64,000 nt of DNA from Helicostylum pulchrum (lineage: Eukaryota; Mucoromycota; Mucoromycetes; Mucorales; Mucoraceae), in contig JAIXMO010000012.1 in the NCBI GenBank assembly GCA_025677825.1, positions 434,001-498,000 of the forward strand, given 5' to 3'. The position numbers and the translations under genes were made by a program. Positions 24,814 to 36,488 of this stretch are shown here, one piece after another. Position 1 is the stretch's first letter. Each line of letters starts with the position of its first letter. Under the pieces are notes generated by a model that had not been told where the DNA came from, made no database searches, and worked only from the letters and a program-made list of their open reading frames with translations.

Positions 24814-25386
24814 ATGGTAACCTACCCAAAATTACCATTATCAACTGCTATTCGAATGGAATTCAAGCAAATTTCCAAGTACGAAATTTAAGAAATCGGT
24901 CAAAACTGTCATCATCATTTGAATGTGCCTGTATTAGCAGACGGTTTTACCAAAAGGCTTCAAACAATCGATGTATTGAATATAAGAGACAGTACACTTA
25001 CCAACGCAATTATATCTGTCGTTCTTAATCATATATGTTATCACAAAAAAATCGAAGAAGAACAATATGATACCATTATTAGGCTGTTCGAATCATCAAA
25101 TGCTGTCAAAAATATTAAAAATATCCAGAACATCAAAACTTTTACTGGTATCAATGACAAGCTCGAACAACACCAAGGCAGCCGAGATTTAATTACGCTG
25201 TCTAATTACATGAACGACGTAAAAAAAAGGAAAAGAGGACCCTATCAAACATATTTCAATAGACCTGGTCATATTCCTCTCTGGCAAGCTTCGAAGCTAC
25301 ACCTTAAGCCAAAACAAAAAAAAAATATATCAACTCTTACCGTTTGTAATGCGGTAGTGGAAGAAATCCACCCTTATGTCGAATAG
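24814..25386 (+). pseudogene. Damaged open frame of unknown family
   Basis: ATG at 24814 (MVTYPKLPLSTAIRMEFKQI) is followed by one in-frame TAA at 24889-24891. The same frame then stays open for 165 more codons to 25386 (for example DGFTKRLQTIDVLNIRD and GHIPLWQASKLHLKPKQ). The long open stretch with ordinary amino-acid composition suggests former coding sequence interrupted by a nonsense mutation. The alternative, a short exon plus an unseen intron around the stop, cannot be excluded. No domain was recognised. Confidence 0.4.
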
Positions 25387-25631
25387 TGGTAAATAGTGGG
25401 GACTGAAGGTGTCCTGGAGAAGTAGAGTTTACTCTTAAATCGAACCCTCTTAAATAGAGCAGCTACTATATACATATCAGTTGACATTCATCTTATTACC
25501 AGAGTTTGTACATACACAATCTCTAGATTTTCAAAAGCAATATTAAAAAAAGCATGTTATATTTATTTGTCACACCAACTTGACAAATATGAAACACATA
25601 TAAAAGTAACTATTTTCCTTTGATTTTTATT

Positions 25632-27150
25632 ATGTCAAAATACGACTGGAATGATTTACCAACAGAGATATCACGTATCGTATTTTACCACCTTGGAAAC
25701 TAAGTAAAAGTATCTGAAATTACGATAGGAACTCCATCAAAAAGCTTATTACAATGCCAACTCATCTGTAAGTGTTACAGTTATTTAGCTCAATTCGAAT
25801 TCTATAAATGCGTTAAAGTAACCAGCTATCAACAATTAGATTTGCTGATTGATTCGTGTATTCGTACTAAAGACCTGGTTCATTATATCACGTTTTCTTA
25901 TGGAATGGATGCAAAAAAAGATATTGTTATTGCGTCCTTTCGCATAATCGCTTTATAGTTTACGGGACTAAAGAATGTGTGTGTTGGTGGAATCGATTAT
26001 TATATAAAAGGTCTTTGGCAAGCGGTTAAAAGCGAATTGTCAAATGATCGGTTTTCGAAATTACAAGTGATTCCTTTTCAACCGTCTGCAGGATACCATG
26101 ATATTGTACAATATAATAACGTGGCTTAGGATCTGCGAAAGGATTTACTCGAATTAGAGGTTTATGATGTTAATCTGGCACCGACTCAAAACACGGAAAG
26201 GTTATCTCATTTTACAAGCGCCAAAACAATTTATTTCAAGTTTTGTGATTATCAACAGCTTAAAAAAACCGGATCTGTTTGTAGTATTTCTTGGGTCTGA
26301 AAATGATACCTATCGCAGGCCTATCAAGTTGAACTCGATTTTCCATGCCTTACCACAGTTTAAACAACTGGTAATTAAAAAATGATTTCTGCGACAGTGA
26401 TTTTTATTCGTATGTTATGCAAGTTTTTCCAAACCTCTATAAAATTTGTTTGGAGGCAGAAACTGTGCCACCGTTATCTGCTGATGGCGCCATTCAATTC
26501 CTGAGGTATCTGCTTCGAATTTCGTATTTACGTATTGACGATATTCCGCTCGAAAATTCTGAACAAGTTTTGATGGAATTTTACAATAAGAAGTAAGTTC
26601 AATATACAATATTTGCAGAGTGATAAAAATGCAGTTTTTTCTTCTTACTTATCCGTGCGGGCTGATACAAAAGGTGAAATAAAGATCTTTAAAAATTGCC
26701 CAAAAGAAAGTTTTTTTTTTACCTCGTATTGGTATGATTGAACATAATGGTGACAACTTTCAGTGTATAAATATGGACATGTGCTTTGACTTTGATGCTA
26801 TCAACTTTTTGGTGTGGAATAGTACAGAAGACGATCTGTCTAGTATTTTGAGCAAGTGTCTCAACGTGAAAAATACATCTGTGATACATACTCTATTACG
26901 TAAATTTGGTACTGGTTTACAAGAACAAAAGATACCGTTTATTCAAATATTGAAATTGGATAGATTGTTGGTGTATGATTCCTTTTTGCGTGATATGTCG
27001 TTTCATTTACCTTTTATTGACGAGTTTGTAGCCATTAATTGCCGAGTTGATGGTGAGAACAAGAAAAATGTCACGATCGATATGCCACATACCAAGTTTA
27101 CAGAAATTGTATATTATAATGATTCTATCGATGTAACAAATGGTATTTAA
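25632..27150 (+). pseudogene. F-box protein pseudogene
   Basis: The frame from ATG 25632 begins with an F-box-like motif (NDLPTEISRIVFYHL) and continues with a helix/LRR-like body. It is broken by in-frame stops at 25701-25703, 25956-25958 and 26127-26129. Near 26270 the coding signal shifts frame (to LFVVFLGSENDTYRRPIKLN), then again after 26385 (DFYSYVMQVFPNLYKICLEA). A final open stretch at 26734-27150 (DIDVTNGI-type end, stop TAA) continues the body. Intact relatives would be substrate adaptors of SCF ubiquitin ligases; this copy cannot make that product. F-box/LRR genes form large, fast-turning families in Mucoromycota, so a dead copy is unsurprising. Confidence 0.75.
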
Positions 27151-27937
27151 AGTTGTAAAACATAGAGAACAATACTGTTCGTTGATTTAAGGCCAAGAGA
27201 TTCCAGCATGAGCCATATACCGTAAATGAGTATCAAAACTCATTACAGGATACAAAACATCTAACACTTTTTATTTGATGTAAACAAATAAATAGTTTTA
27301 TTTTTAAAAGTCAAGACAAGGATTATTGGTAACAAGAACCTATTAAAATAAATTTTTATTCAACCAGAGTCCTTCACAGTTGAAAGTTATAAATTAAATC
27401 ATAAGCCTTTTATCCTCTTCAAGCGATATTACTTCTTGGACTTTTTTTTTTTTTACTGTATGATTAGAAACGTGTTGATAAAATTATAGTAACTATCACT
27501 GAAGGTAATCTTAAAAAAGGCCAAACTACAAAAGGCATTAGCTACGAAAATTATTTGGTAAGATCAAATATTGGCCTAACCGTACTCGATTTATAAAAAA
27601 TTTGGATCTAATCTATTTCTTTGCGTTTGGTCTAACTAACAGAAAAAAAAAGCTTAAAATAAAAATAAAATAGGATGACTATAATACAACTGATATTTAC
27701 TTGACAAGCTAAACTCTATTTTGTTGTTGTTGAAGAAAATGCACTATTTTTTTTTTTACTTATTTTATTTACTTAGAGAATATTGACATAGAATGATTTT
27801 TTTTTTAAAAGGGAGATAGAAAAAAAAGATGATGATGAAATAAAGGGAGGAGGTTATGTGGGATTTACATTAGTTTATACATAAAGGAGGTGTGCTATGA
27901 AAACAAAAGAGAGAGAGAGAGAGCCTAAAATTTTGCT
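27151..27937. other. Intergenic region / RhoGAP 3' UTR
   Basis: 787 bp of AT-rich DNA after the F-box relic, with several T-runs and a GA microsatellite at 27908-27923. No coding frame was seen. Confidence 0.4.
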
Positions 27938-30099
27938 TTAATCACGGAATACTCTTATTTTCCAAGCTTCTTTATCAGTGGGAGTAGTTACTTGATCCTC
28001 GTCATAATCAGCAACATCCGAATCAATCTTGAGAGGTTTCGTTCCTACAGCCATATCTTCTACAACAAACGGATTATTTTCATCGCGCGCTTTTTGTTCT
28101 TCGATTTGAAGCTTTTTAGCCAACTGAGCATCTTTCTTGATTTGATCATACTGAGACAAGAAGGCTTCCAACGTATCTGGATCAAACCCAAGATCTTCGT
28201 CTTCGTCTTCATCGCTAGAGCTAATACTATCAGCCGTAGGTATAAAGTTTTCCTCTTCGTCGAATCGACTGGATCGACTCATTATAGAGGAGATATCGTT
28301 ATCTGCGGCAAAGATAGACGCAGCAGAGGAAGTAGGTCCTTCGTCATTGGTTTTCCAAGCACGAGTTAATAAATCACGCCATTCTGACATAATTGTTTCA
28401 TCCTTCATCATAGCTTCTTCATCAGCAACATTCATATCTGCGTACAAGACATGGTCTTCTTCCTCCTCCTCTTGCTCATGTTCTTGTTCTTGTGGTTGTA
28501 ACGTCTGTACAACTTGACGAGGTGTTTCTTTCATAGGCATATTGAAAAGACTGTGGTATAGAAGTCCCCAATAAGATACTAGACCAGCAAAGAATAGTAA
28601 AGGCTCAAAGCTAACAAAAGTTACAGCCAAATAAGCTTCATAAACAATAACTACTAGTGTCACAATGAGTACAGAGACACAAATTAAAAGTGCGGCTGGT
28701 TTAGCTACAAAAAGAAGTTAGAACCGAATATTTAAAATGTGTGAGTAATTATATTATATTTTACCAATATACGGTTCAACTGCATGTCTAAACTTTGTGA
28801 ATTTCTCTCTGAAAAGGTGATAATAAGGTGTGGCTAACCTAATGGCTTTAACCCCGAGTTGTTCATTTGCAGTATGCATACTGCGTTCTTGGGAACTTTG
28901 TGCTACTATTTCCTGGGGAGAGTCTATAAATGAATCTTGTTGATGGAGAGAGATAGTAGATTTGATGGAAGGATCAGAAGGATTGACAACGTGTAAAGGA
29001 ACGGGAGGTGGTGGTGAAGTAGAAGCGGATGGAGATATTGCTTTTGTTGCAGAAGAAGATACTAGCAAAGGAACAGGAGGAACACCAGCATTGCTTGTGT
29101 CTTTGCGTTTATTGGGGATTAGTAACTGCATAGTAAATAGAGATTGGAACTCGATCAAGAACTCAATGACGTATTGTGAAATTTTATATTGAATTGGGGT
29201 GTTGTGATCGGGGTGACGAAGAATACCGGGACAAAAAACTACTGCCAGGTTGGGTATATCCATTTTTGTTTCTGAGGCGGTGGTAGCAAATAGACTGAGT
29301 GTATCCAAAAGATAAAGTAGCAAGTGTTGATGCGGAGGTTGTAAGCTTTGGATCAATTTTTGAAATTCTTCAATACGTTGTTCTGTATTTCTATACGGGT
29401 TATTACCTAAAAAAGTAAAAAGGTTAGAACATATTATGTAACAGAAAAAGAAAAAAAAAGTAATCCTTACTCATCACGTCACGAAATTGTTGATAGTGTT
29501 CAAAGGGAATAACAGGGACAGGTAGCTTATTTAAGTACCTTCTTAAAAGACTTGCAGCATCATGCACAGTGTAACCTTCCCAATTCAGGTCCAACCCGTA
29601 GCTGCTAGCGCTTTGATCGAATTGAAATTCCAAGGCATTAACACGCTTTATACTACCAGAAACTCGAAATATTCCCTCAATTTCAAGGCCTTCATTATAT
29701 TTTGTTAAAATGGAATCGAAAAAATGGAATTGTTTGTTTTTACTAACCATTCTTTTTAAGATATGAACCGCATTTTGCAACGATAATAGGAATAGCGCCT
29801 GCCTTTGTATGTTTTACATTTTCTTCGTCGACATAACCTACAGTTGTCTTTGCATACTTGATAGACATGGTAAGAGGAATACCGAATACACCACCTTCAG
29901 CAACAAGAGGGGGGGGGGGGAGGAAAGTTAATTTTAAAACAAATAAACTAGATCAACAGAGATTGTATTTACCTTTTGGTACATTATCAGGACCTACTCT
30001 TTTAAGAGTTCCGTTAGGAAGAGTAACTCTTTTCAGCCAGCCACGAAATGATCTTCTTTTTGTTAACGAAGTAGTAGGATTGCTATTTGAGCGTTTCAT
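27938..30099 (-). CDS. Sac7-like RhoGAP with C-terminal membrane hairpin and acidic tail
   Basis: Predicted GTPase-activating protein for a Rho-family GTPase. Five exons (30099-29973, 29894-29748, 29689-29471, 29406-28765, 28704-27938) join in frame to about 633 aa. After a basic head, [20 protein letters not shown] matches the Sac7/Bag7 pre-GAP element. The catalytic arginine finger is in EGIFRVSGS, with [20 protein letters not shown] and [13 protein letters not shown] completing the fold. Beyond a Pro/Ser linker there are two strongly hydrophobic segments ([20 protein letters not shown] and [20 protein letters not shown]), then about 200 mostly acidic residues. Ordinary Sac7 proteins lack this membrane part. 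The splice joining the two halves (28765/28704) is clean and in frame, so one gene is favoured over two. Confidence 0.88.
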
Positions 30100-30828
30100 T
30101 TGGTATATTTTATTTTATGAAAAAAGAAGAGGAAAAAGTAAAAAAAAAAAGGAAAGAAACTATTGTTTTATATATGGGTGCAAATATGATTTACAAACAT
30201 CTGGTGTAACCAAATTACGTCAGGTCTCTTTTGAGTTTACCTTTATTTACTTATGACAATATTTTATGTAACCCTTGGTTCCACCCCTAGGCAGTTTGGT
30301 AAAATATGGAAAGGCAGAAAAAAAAAGACAAAATGTGTGTTTATGGAATAGTGATAAATTTTTATTTATTTTTAAAGCGTTAATTTATGTATTAATAGAG
30401 AGCCCTGTAAATAAAAATGAGTTAGAATACATGAAAAATGTAAGAAAGTACATAAAGGGTTCTTTTAAAAAAAAAGGTTTTTTTTCATTATTATTTTTTT
30501 CAGTTAGCAAATCAGATGTGTTTGAATCATTAATTTCTTCTAGTTGTTAAAGACAACGGCAATTCATCGTGTAAAAAAATAATAAAACAAAAAAACCCTT
30601 CTTTTCGCTTTCAAAAGAAAAACCCTTTATATAAATATTTTTTTTTAAAAAATAAAAAACTTACCATAATACATACAAAAACTAAAGAGAAAAAAATTTT
30701 CTTCGCGAAAAAAAAAGAAGCCCTTTTATCAACGTTTTATAATTACCGAGTCACAATACGTAGCGACAAATTTGAAACTCCCAAAAAGAAGATAAGAAAA
30801 ATTAAATTTTATTTTAAAAGACAGTCTA
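30100..30828. other. Intergenic region between RhoGAP and UMP-CMP kinase
   Basis: 729 bp, very AT-rich. An open frame on the plus strand here is Lys/Phe-rich and judged a by-product of A/T runs. It contains the RhoGAP promoter and the kinase 3' UTR. Confidence 0.4.
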
Positions 30829-31634
30829 TTAAAGAAGAGCTTCGTCAAAGACTCTCTTTACTTCGCTATATACAGCTTCAATGGATTGTTCAGAGTTAAT
30901 CTATAAATAATTTTTGATTAGCGCACTTTTAAAGTTTTAGCTGAGTTATTTCCAATAGTAACCGTACCTGACGAACTTTATCCTTAGCTTCGAACGCTTC
31001 AATGACAGGATAACTGGTTTCCTTAAATACTTGGAATCTCTTTTTAATAGACTCGATATTATCATCAATTCTACCAGAACTTTCACCACGCTTCAATAAA
31101 CGATCCAAAAGAGTTTCTTCGGTACAGGTAAAATATAACACAAACTTTGATTCAACAACTGTTTCTTCAAACTTGCTTGCTTGATCCATTTTACGTGGGA
31201 ACCCGTCAATCAAGAATCTCTTCTTTCCTGTTTCATTAATAACTTCTTTCATTGCATTTTCCAACAATGCAATAGTCACTTCCATAGGTACAATTAATCC
31301 ATCACGAATGTAACTTTGAATTAATTCTCCAAATTGAGATCCTTCACGTTTTTGTTCATCTCTTAATAAATCACCAGCTAAACCAAAAACCATATAAGAT
31401 ACTTTTTCTTTCTCTCTCTCTCTCTCTCTCTCTCTTTATTACTTACCAGAAAGATGAACAAAGTCATAATCGCGTTTGATATTACTGCACTGAGTACCCT
31501 TACCAGCACCGGGTCCTCCTAATCTTTTTTATTAGCTTCCTCGGGCTTTCTTTGTTTCTAGCTATAATAAACTTACCGAGAACGAAGACAACGGTAACGT
31601 CTTTAGAGTCAAAAGTAGTTTGAATGGGGGCCAT
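30829..31634 (-). CDS. URA6: UMP-CMP kinase (uridylate kinase)
   Basis: Transfers phosphate from ATP to UMP or CMP, giving UDP/CDP for nucleotide synthesis. Four exons (31634-31577, 31518-31447, 31377-30968, 30900-30829) give about 203 aa, the normal length. The P-loop GGPGAGKGTQC is rebuilt across intron 1. AGDLLRDEQKREGSQFGELI follows, then FLIDGFPRKMDQ, the LID-region arginines in LLKRGESSGRIDDN, and ESIKKRFQVF. The short LID is typical of UMP-CMP kinases rather than long-form adenylate kinases. A CT microsatellite (31411-31436) lies inside intron 2. Confidence 0.95.
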
Positions 31635-32576
31635 GTTTTTTTTTGTATAAAATAAAGATGAGGGAGATAGTGGTTAAGAAGAAAAAAAAACGAGATTATA
31701 TAAACTTTACATGACTTTGAAACGGCGATTTAAAATAGGGCAACCTTGCCTGATTCACGGCAACTTCTTGCTAGAATGTGATAGTGAGTAAATCATCATC
31801 CTATATATTGCAAAATACTAAGGAAGTGTAAATTATAACATATGACCTAGATTGATCATCATCAGCTCTCCTTCTAATCTCTTAGTAGTACAAATTAAAG
31901 CAAGAAGAAAAAAAAACTTGCCACAGGATATAATAATGAATTGATGTTATTGGATTTCTTCTCTCACTGTTTGGTACCTTTTTGTATCTGTTTCAAGATT
32001 GAATAACGTAAAGTCATTTTCTATTATGCAACTACTATAAAGATTATATGTATTTGGAAAAGTCTAAAACGCTTACTTGCATTCATTATTTTTTCCTTGC
32101 ATAAAAAAAGGTACAAATAAGAAGATATCATACATGATCTGCACACACACAGAAATATATCAAAGACCGCTAATATAAAAAAAAACGTGGGCTCATAGTA
32201 ATAAGTGTCATTACGCCAGTATACCCTCACAGTATACCGTACCTTGTTATTATCAGCTTGCTTTTTTTCCTCTTTCTCTTTTATCAGAGTTCTACAAATG
32301 AACTATACAGCCGTCTAAAAACGGAAAAGAGCCGCTATTCTGACTGATTGGTACATAAATATAGTGTTACAATAACAAGATTTTTTACCAAAAAAAAAAA
32401 GATGATGATGGTTTATTAATTTCTAACTGTAAATAATAATATATAAATAAAATGCATATAAAGAAGTGTGTGCGGCTAATTGAGCGGAAAACAGGGTTTA
32501 AATTATGCAGAAGAAAAAAAAAAAAATACGAGAATAAAATTACTGAAAAAAAACAGACTTGCAGAATAGGCGGTGA
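31635..32576. other. Intergenic region upstream of UMP-CMP kinase
   Basis: 942 bp without a credible gene. An AT-rich minus-strand frame at 32024-32230 has no protein-like features. Confidence 0.4.
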
Positions 32577-33013
32577 TTAGCGGAAGAAACCACTATTATA
32601 ATAAGTTTGACTTGGCATATAATACCCACTATTTTCCAAAAAATAAATAAAACGAAATTACAAAGTTATAAACATAGATATTGTTAAACTTACAGGTTAG
32701 TCGATGGATACATAGTACGGCTAGCATTAAGGGCAGGATTCACATGACGGCCTGGATTGATATGACTTGGGTTGACGAACGTTTCTAAAGGTAAGGTTCT
32801 TTGAGTATTCCACTGCTGCTGCTGCTTCAGCTGCTGTTGCTGTTGTCGCTGTTCTTGTTGTCGCTGCTGTTGCAGTTCTTGTTGAACATAATAGCTTTGC
32901 TGTTGAAGCGGAACCCATCCTCCAGTGGCTAACCGAACGTAAGGTATAGAAACATTGTTACCATTGATATTAACCATTCTGTACTTGATTTCACTGCTAT
33001 GTTGTGCTCCCAT
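32577..33013 (-). CDS. Small Gln-rich hypothetical protein, possible N-myristoylation
   Basis: Not recognised. Exon 1 (33013-32694) and exon 2 (32628-32577) join in frame to 123 aa. The N-terminus MGAQHSSEIKYR fits an N-myristoylation signal (Gly2, Ser6). Residues ~37-70 are Gln-rich with Arg/Glu interruptions, encoded by CAG/CAA-type codons. The C-terminus is Tyr/Pro/Asn-rich and ends NSGFFR. An ordered core of ~25 residues (VNINGNNVSIPYVRLATGGW) precedes the Gln tract. Membrane association is inference only. Confidence 0.6.
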
Positions 33014-33153
33014 TTTTTGAATGAATTATAAATAATAATAATAAAAAAAAGAGAAACCGACAAAGAGTAACCCATTTTTATATTCGCAAAAAGATTGGAC
33101 AAGTGATGTCAAACGTCATTAAAGATATATATATTTTATTCGTATCATGTGAT

Positions 33154-34581
33154 CTATAATTTCTCTTGTAACCATTGACTTATACTATCTGATATGTGGT
33201 CGTTATCAGAATTAATAAGACCCGGTACTTCTAATTTAATTTTTTCAATTGCTTCCTTTACAGCAAATCTCGAATAAGGTAAACCTATACATGTATAATT
33301 TTATCAGCCCTTTTTTTTCTTTTCTTATTTTCAACAAAAAAGTACCTTCTAGCGCGACAGAAATAGCTGCAGCAATTGTAGGTTCATGCACTAAATTGTT
33401 ATTAGTGGTGATATCAGCTTTGGTTATTTTACCATGTCTTGAGTGAATGATCGCCTTCTACATTTATATATGAATACAGTTAAATCCAATTATAACCCGC
33501 CCTTTTTTTTTTATGTTGTATGTTACCACATGTCCCCAATTCAATTCAGTTTCAACAGTATTTGTGAACTCCGGAGTTTGTCCATAAATCCAATCCCAAG
33601 TCTTGAGCTCTTGTCTCGTTTCTTTTACTTTATTAGGAAGAGGGCTATTTTCATCAAGTATAATTGGCTATGGAGTAGTCATGTGAGTTTATTTTTTCCC
33701 AAAATAAAAAAAAAGCGCGTACCTCTACAGGGATTCCGTCATTGTATGCATCCACAAATTCCGCCAATACTGATTCACAAAACTGTTGGTGATCAACTGT
33801 AAACGAATAATCTCTTAAATTTGTAACAGGCGAAGGAACCGACTCTACACCTTTAGAAACAATACCAGTCTAAAAACATATATTTAGCTCTTTGTATTTC
33901 CCTCCTCCTCCCCCCCCCCCCAAAGTGACTTACATTGTTCATTCTTTTCTTGGATAAACATCCTTTTAAAGTCTCTGTATCAGCATCAATTAACATAGTA
34001 CCGTGATGGTACGCTCTAGAACTCGTAATTTTATAAGCACTACCCGATACCTTGTGATTATCTACTACAATATCATGTCTATCGTTCACACTTGAAGGAA
34101 TATCAAGTTCATTCAAAGCTCTTGATACTAACTCAGCATTCTTTCTTCGAGAAAACGCCTCACGTGGCATAAAAATAGTATAAATCGAATTACCCATATC
34201 CTAAATATATTACCAAAGTAAGTTAAGACTTTTTCCTTTTTTTTTTTTTTTAGGTTTTGCAACCCTCTTCCTTACATGATACACTGCACCACCTCCAGAT
34301 CGTCTACGTACAAGTGGAATATTATTCTCACTCATAAATCTCAAGTTACATTCCTGAAAAGGATTTTGGTTTCTACCTACCACTACACAAGGCTTATTTC
34401 TCCATAAATAAAGTATATGACGTTCGGGTTTCGTCTCGCGTAACAAGTACTCTTCAAAAGCCAAGTTGGTGTAAGCATCGTTAATCGTCGAAACGTAACA
34501 ATCCACTTTGTTATATGCCGTGAAACTCGTTGAAAATAATCGTTTGTTGTAAACTGGTGTCAATCGTAAACATCGCAACAT
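33154..34581 (-). CDS. lplA: Mitochondrial lipoate-protein ligase
   Basis: Attaches lipoate to the E2 subunits of 2-oxoacid dehydrogenases and glycine cleavage H protein. Six exons (34581-34276, 34200-33934, 33869-33723, 33667-33527, 33457-33346, 33284-33154) give about 367 aa. The first ~20 residues are Arg/Leu-rich (MLRCLRLTPVYNKRLFST), consistent with mitochondrial import. LFLWRNKP-type and VVVGRNQNPFQECN motifs lead into RRRSGGGAVYHDMGN, the lipoate/AMP-binding signature. KVSGSAYK contains the invariant active-site lysine. A C-terminal accessory domain follows (HSRHGKITKADITTN). Yeast Aim22 and animal LIPT1 are relatives. Genuine ligase versus transferase activity cannot be separated by eye. 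Confidence 0.92.
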
Positions 34582-35009
34582 GATTTAAATGATTGTTACG
34601 AAGTAATAATTTTTTTTTTACCCTTGCTTTTTTTTTTTTGTTCGTGCGGCTTTTTTATTTTTTGGGAGAGCTATTTGACTTGTTTTAAAGGCCGTGACAA
34701 TATGTACTACTTTTGACTTAAGGTATACTTTGTTTAATATACAAACGAATACAATATAAGGTTCAAGTTGAACTATTACTGCAGTGGAAAAAGTTTAATT
34801 CTATGATAGACAGAAGCGACATGTATCCGCATAGGCGGCAACGAAAAAAAAAATACTTTACATGTGTCTAAAACATCGCTACTTTCACTTCAACTAACAT
34901 CACTGGAATAAACTATTTGTTTTCTTTCTTTCAAAAGCAAAGGTGTAAGTTCAGCTTTTTTTTTAAGCTGATACTATTTCCCCTGGAACTTCCACACAAC
35001 TTTATTTTT
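34582..35009. other. Intergenic region: lipoate ligase promoter, TAD3 3' UTR
   Basis: 428 bp AT-rich spacer between tandem minus-strand genes; nothing else seen. Confidence 0.4.
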
Positions 35010-36200
35010 TTACAGTTCTTGATCTACAAGTGTCGAGTCTAATACATCACTTACGTCTAAAATATTCTTGAACACACGATAATGATGATTTAAGCTAGGA
35101 TGTGCATGAATTTTATAATTGGTTCCGAGAGCTCCAGTTTTTGAGGGTATGTTATAAAATACACGAGCAACCCTAGAATGTACAAGTGCCATCGCACACC
35201 TAAAAGAAAAAAACAATCAGTCAATAAAAGGAAATAATGGGGGAGAGCAAAGAGGCTTACATGGCACATGGTTCATATGTAATATAAATATCGTATCCAG
35301 TACACAGATACCTTGATTTCTGTGTCTCTTCTTCTTCTCCCACCATCTGATTTGCCGCACGTTTCATTCGTCCAACCCCTCCCGCCAATTCTCGTTCCTT
35401 TTGTGCCACAACATCAATACTGTTAATTACTGCGTGATGAAGCGGATGCGAGTCTCTGCTATCACGTTCCTCCGCCATCACTTGATTTGTGGCTGGATCC
35501 ACAATTCGACACACCACTGTGGTATGATCAAGCAGAGATATATTGCTACGGATCGTATCGAAATCTTCCTGGGAGAATTTAGGATCTAAACGTGTATCTT
35601 CTCTAAAGGTCAAAGGCCAGCTTTTATTCCATGCTTCGTACTGCTCGCGGTTCAACGGTGCGTATTTGGATATGGAGACTGTGACAACTTGTACACTTTC
35701 AAGTTCTTGTGTAGCAAACAATGATGTCAACTCTTGTTCTGGTAGAGCGGATGCTAAGCATAATAGTACTTGTAACTTATCTATCGTTATGACATTTTAG
35801 CTACGTAAATTTGTTGCTTTTAGAAAAATGTTATTTACCGGCACCTGGTACGCGTCGAATACGTTTAGCGTGCTCTAACCCTTCCAACGTAGGTAACTTT
35901 TTTTGTGCAAACCTAGTAAGGGAAAAAAAATGTTATTAGGTTCCAAGAATGAACAATGTGCATGTGTCCTTTACTTTAAAAGAACATTTGTTTGTTGTGG
36001 AATAATTTCTGCTGCATAGACTTCGACTCCTTCGAATGAACGGTAGAATTCATCTGCTAATACTTCAATGAATGGCCATTGCTCACGAGGAATATATGCT
36101 TTTATGTTTAATTTTTAGTTCTTTTGTTCTTCATTGCGTTTTTTTTTATATTTCTTCGTCTACTACCTTTTGTTTCTTTGGTTTGTTTTTTAGTGCTCAT
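35010..36200 (-). CDS. TAD3: tRNA-specific adenosine deaminase subunit TAD3 (ADAT3)
   Basis: Non-catalytic partner of Tad2 in the enzyme that converts A34 to inosine in tRNA anticodons. Five exons (36200-36167, 36098-35975, 35912-35839, 35780-35261, 35199-35010) give about 313 aa. The N-terminal part includes [17 protein letters not shown]. In the deaminase fold the usual HAE is HAV ([12 protein letters not shown]), the hallmark substitution that makes TAD3 catalytically inert. The zinc motif [20 protein letters not shown] is rebuilt across the last intron. The C-terminus ([12 protein letters not shown]) matches the family. Confidence 0.95.
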
Positions 36201-36488
36201 TTAAGTAATGGAGTATACGAAGAAGAAAAAAAAAGAAGACCAAAATAAAGTCGTGGCTTGTAAAGTACACACATTTTTTTACAAGTTGAGTTTCAGACAT
36301 TTTTTAATACAATTAAGAAAAAAAGAAAGAGAGAGGATAATAATTTAATGAAGAATAAAAAAAAAGAATGTAGAAGTGTATCACAACAGTACCAGACTGT
36401 GGAAAAATTATGGTATAATTACTTGTGTATAGAAAAAAGGAATGGGTAGGATACTTTTTTTTTTTTTTTTTGCTTTTTTTGTTTTTGT

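Noticed and set aside
25420..25450. TCGAACC resembling a tRNA B box on the minus strand
   Set aside because: No matching T-stem, A box or 7-bp acceptor stem around it.
30275..30550. Open frame of 91 codons on the plus strand
   Set aside because: Composition is Lys/Phe/Leu from A/T runs, it lies in the RhoGAP 5' region and has no recognisable motif.
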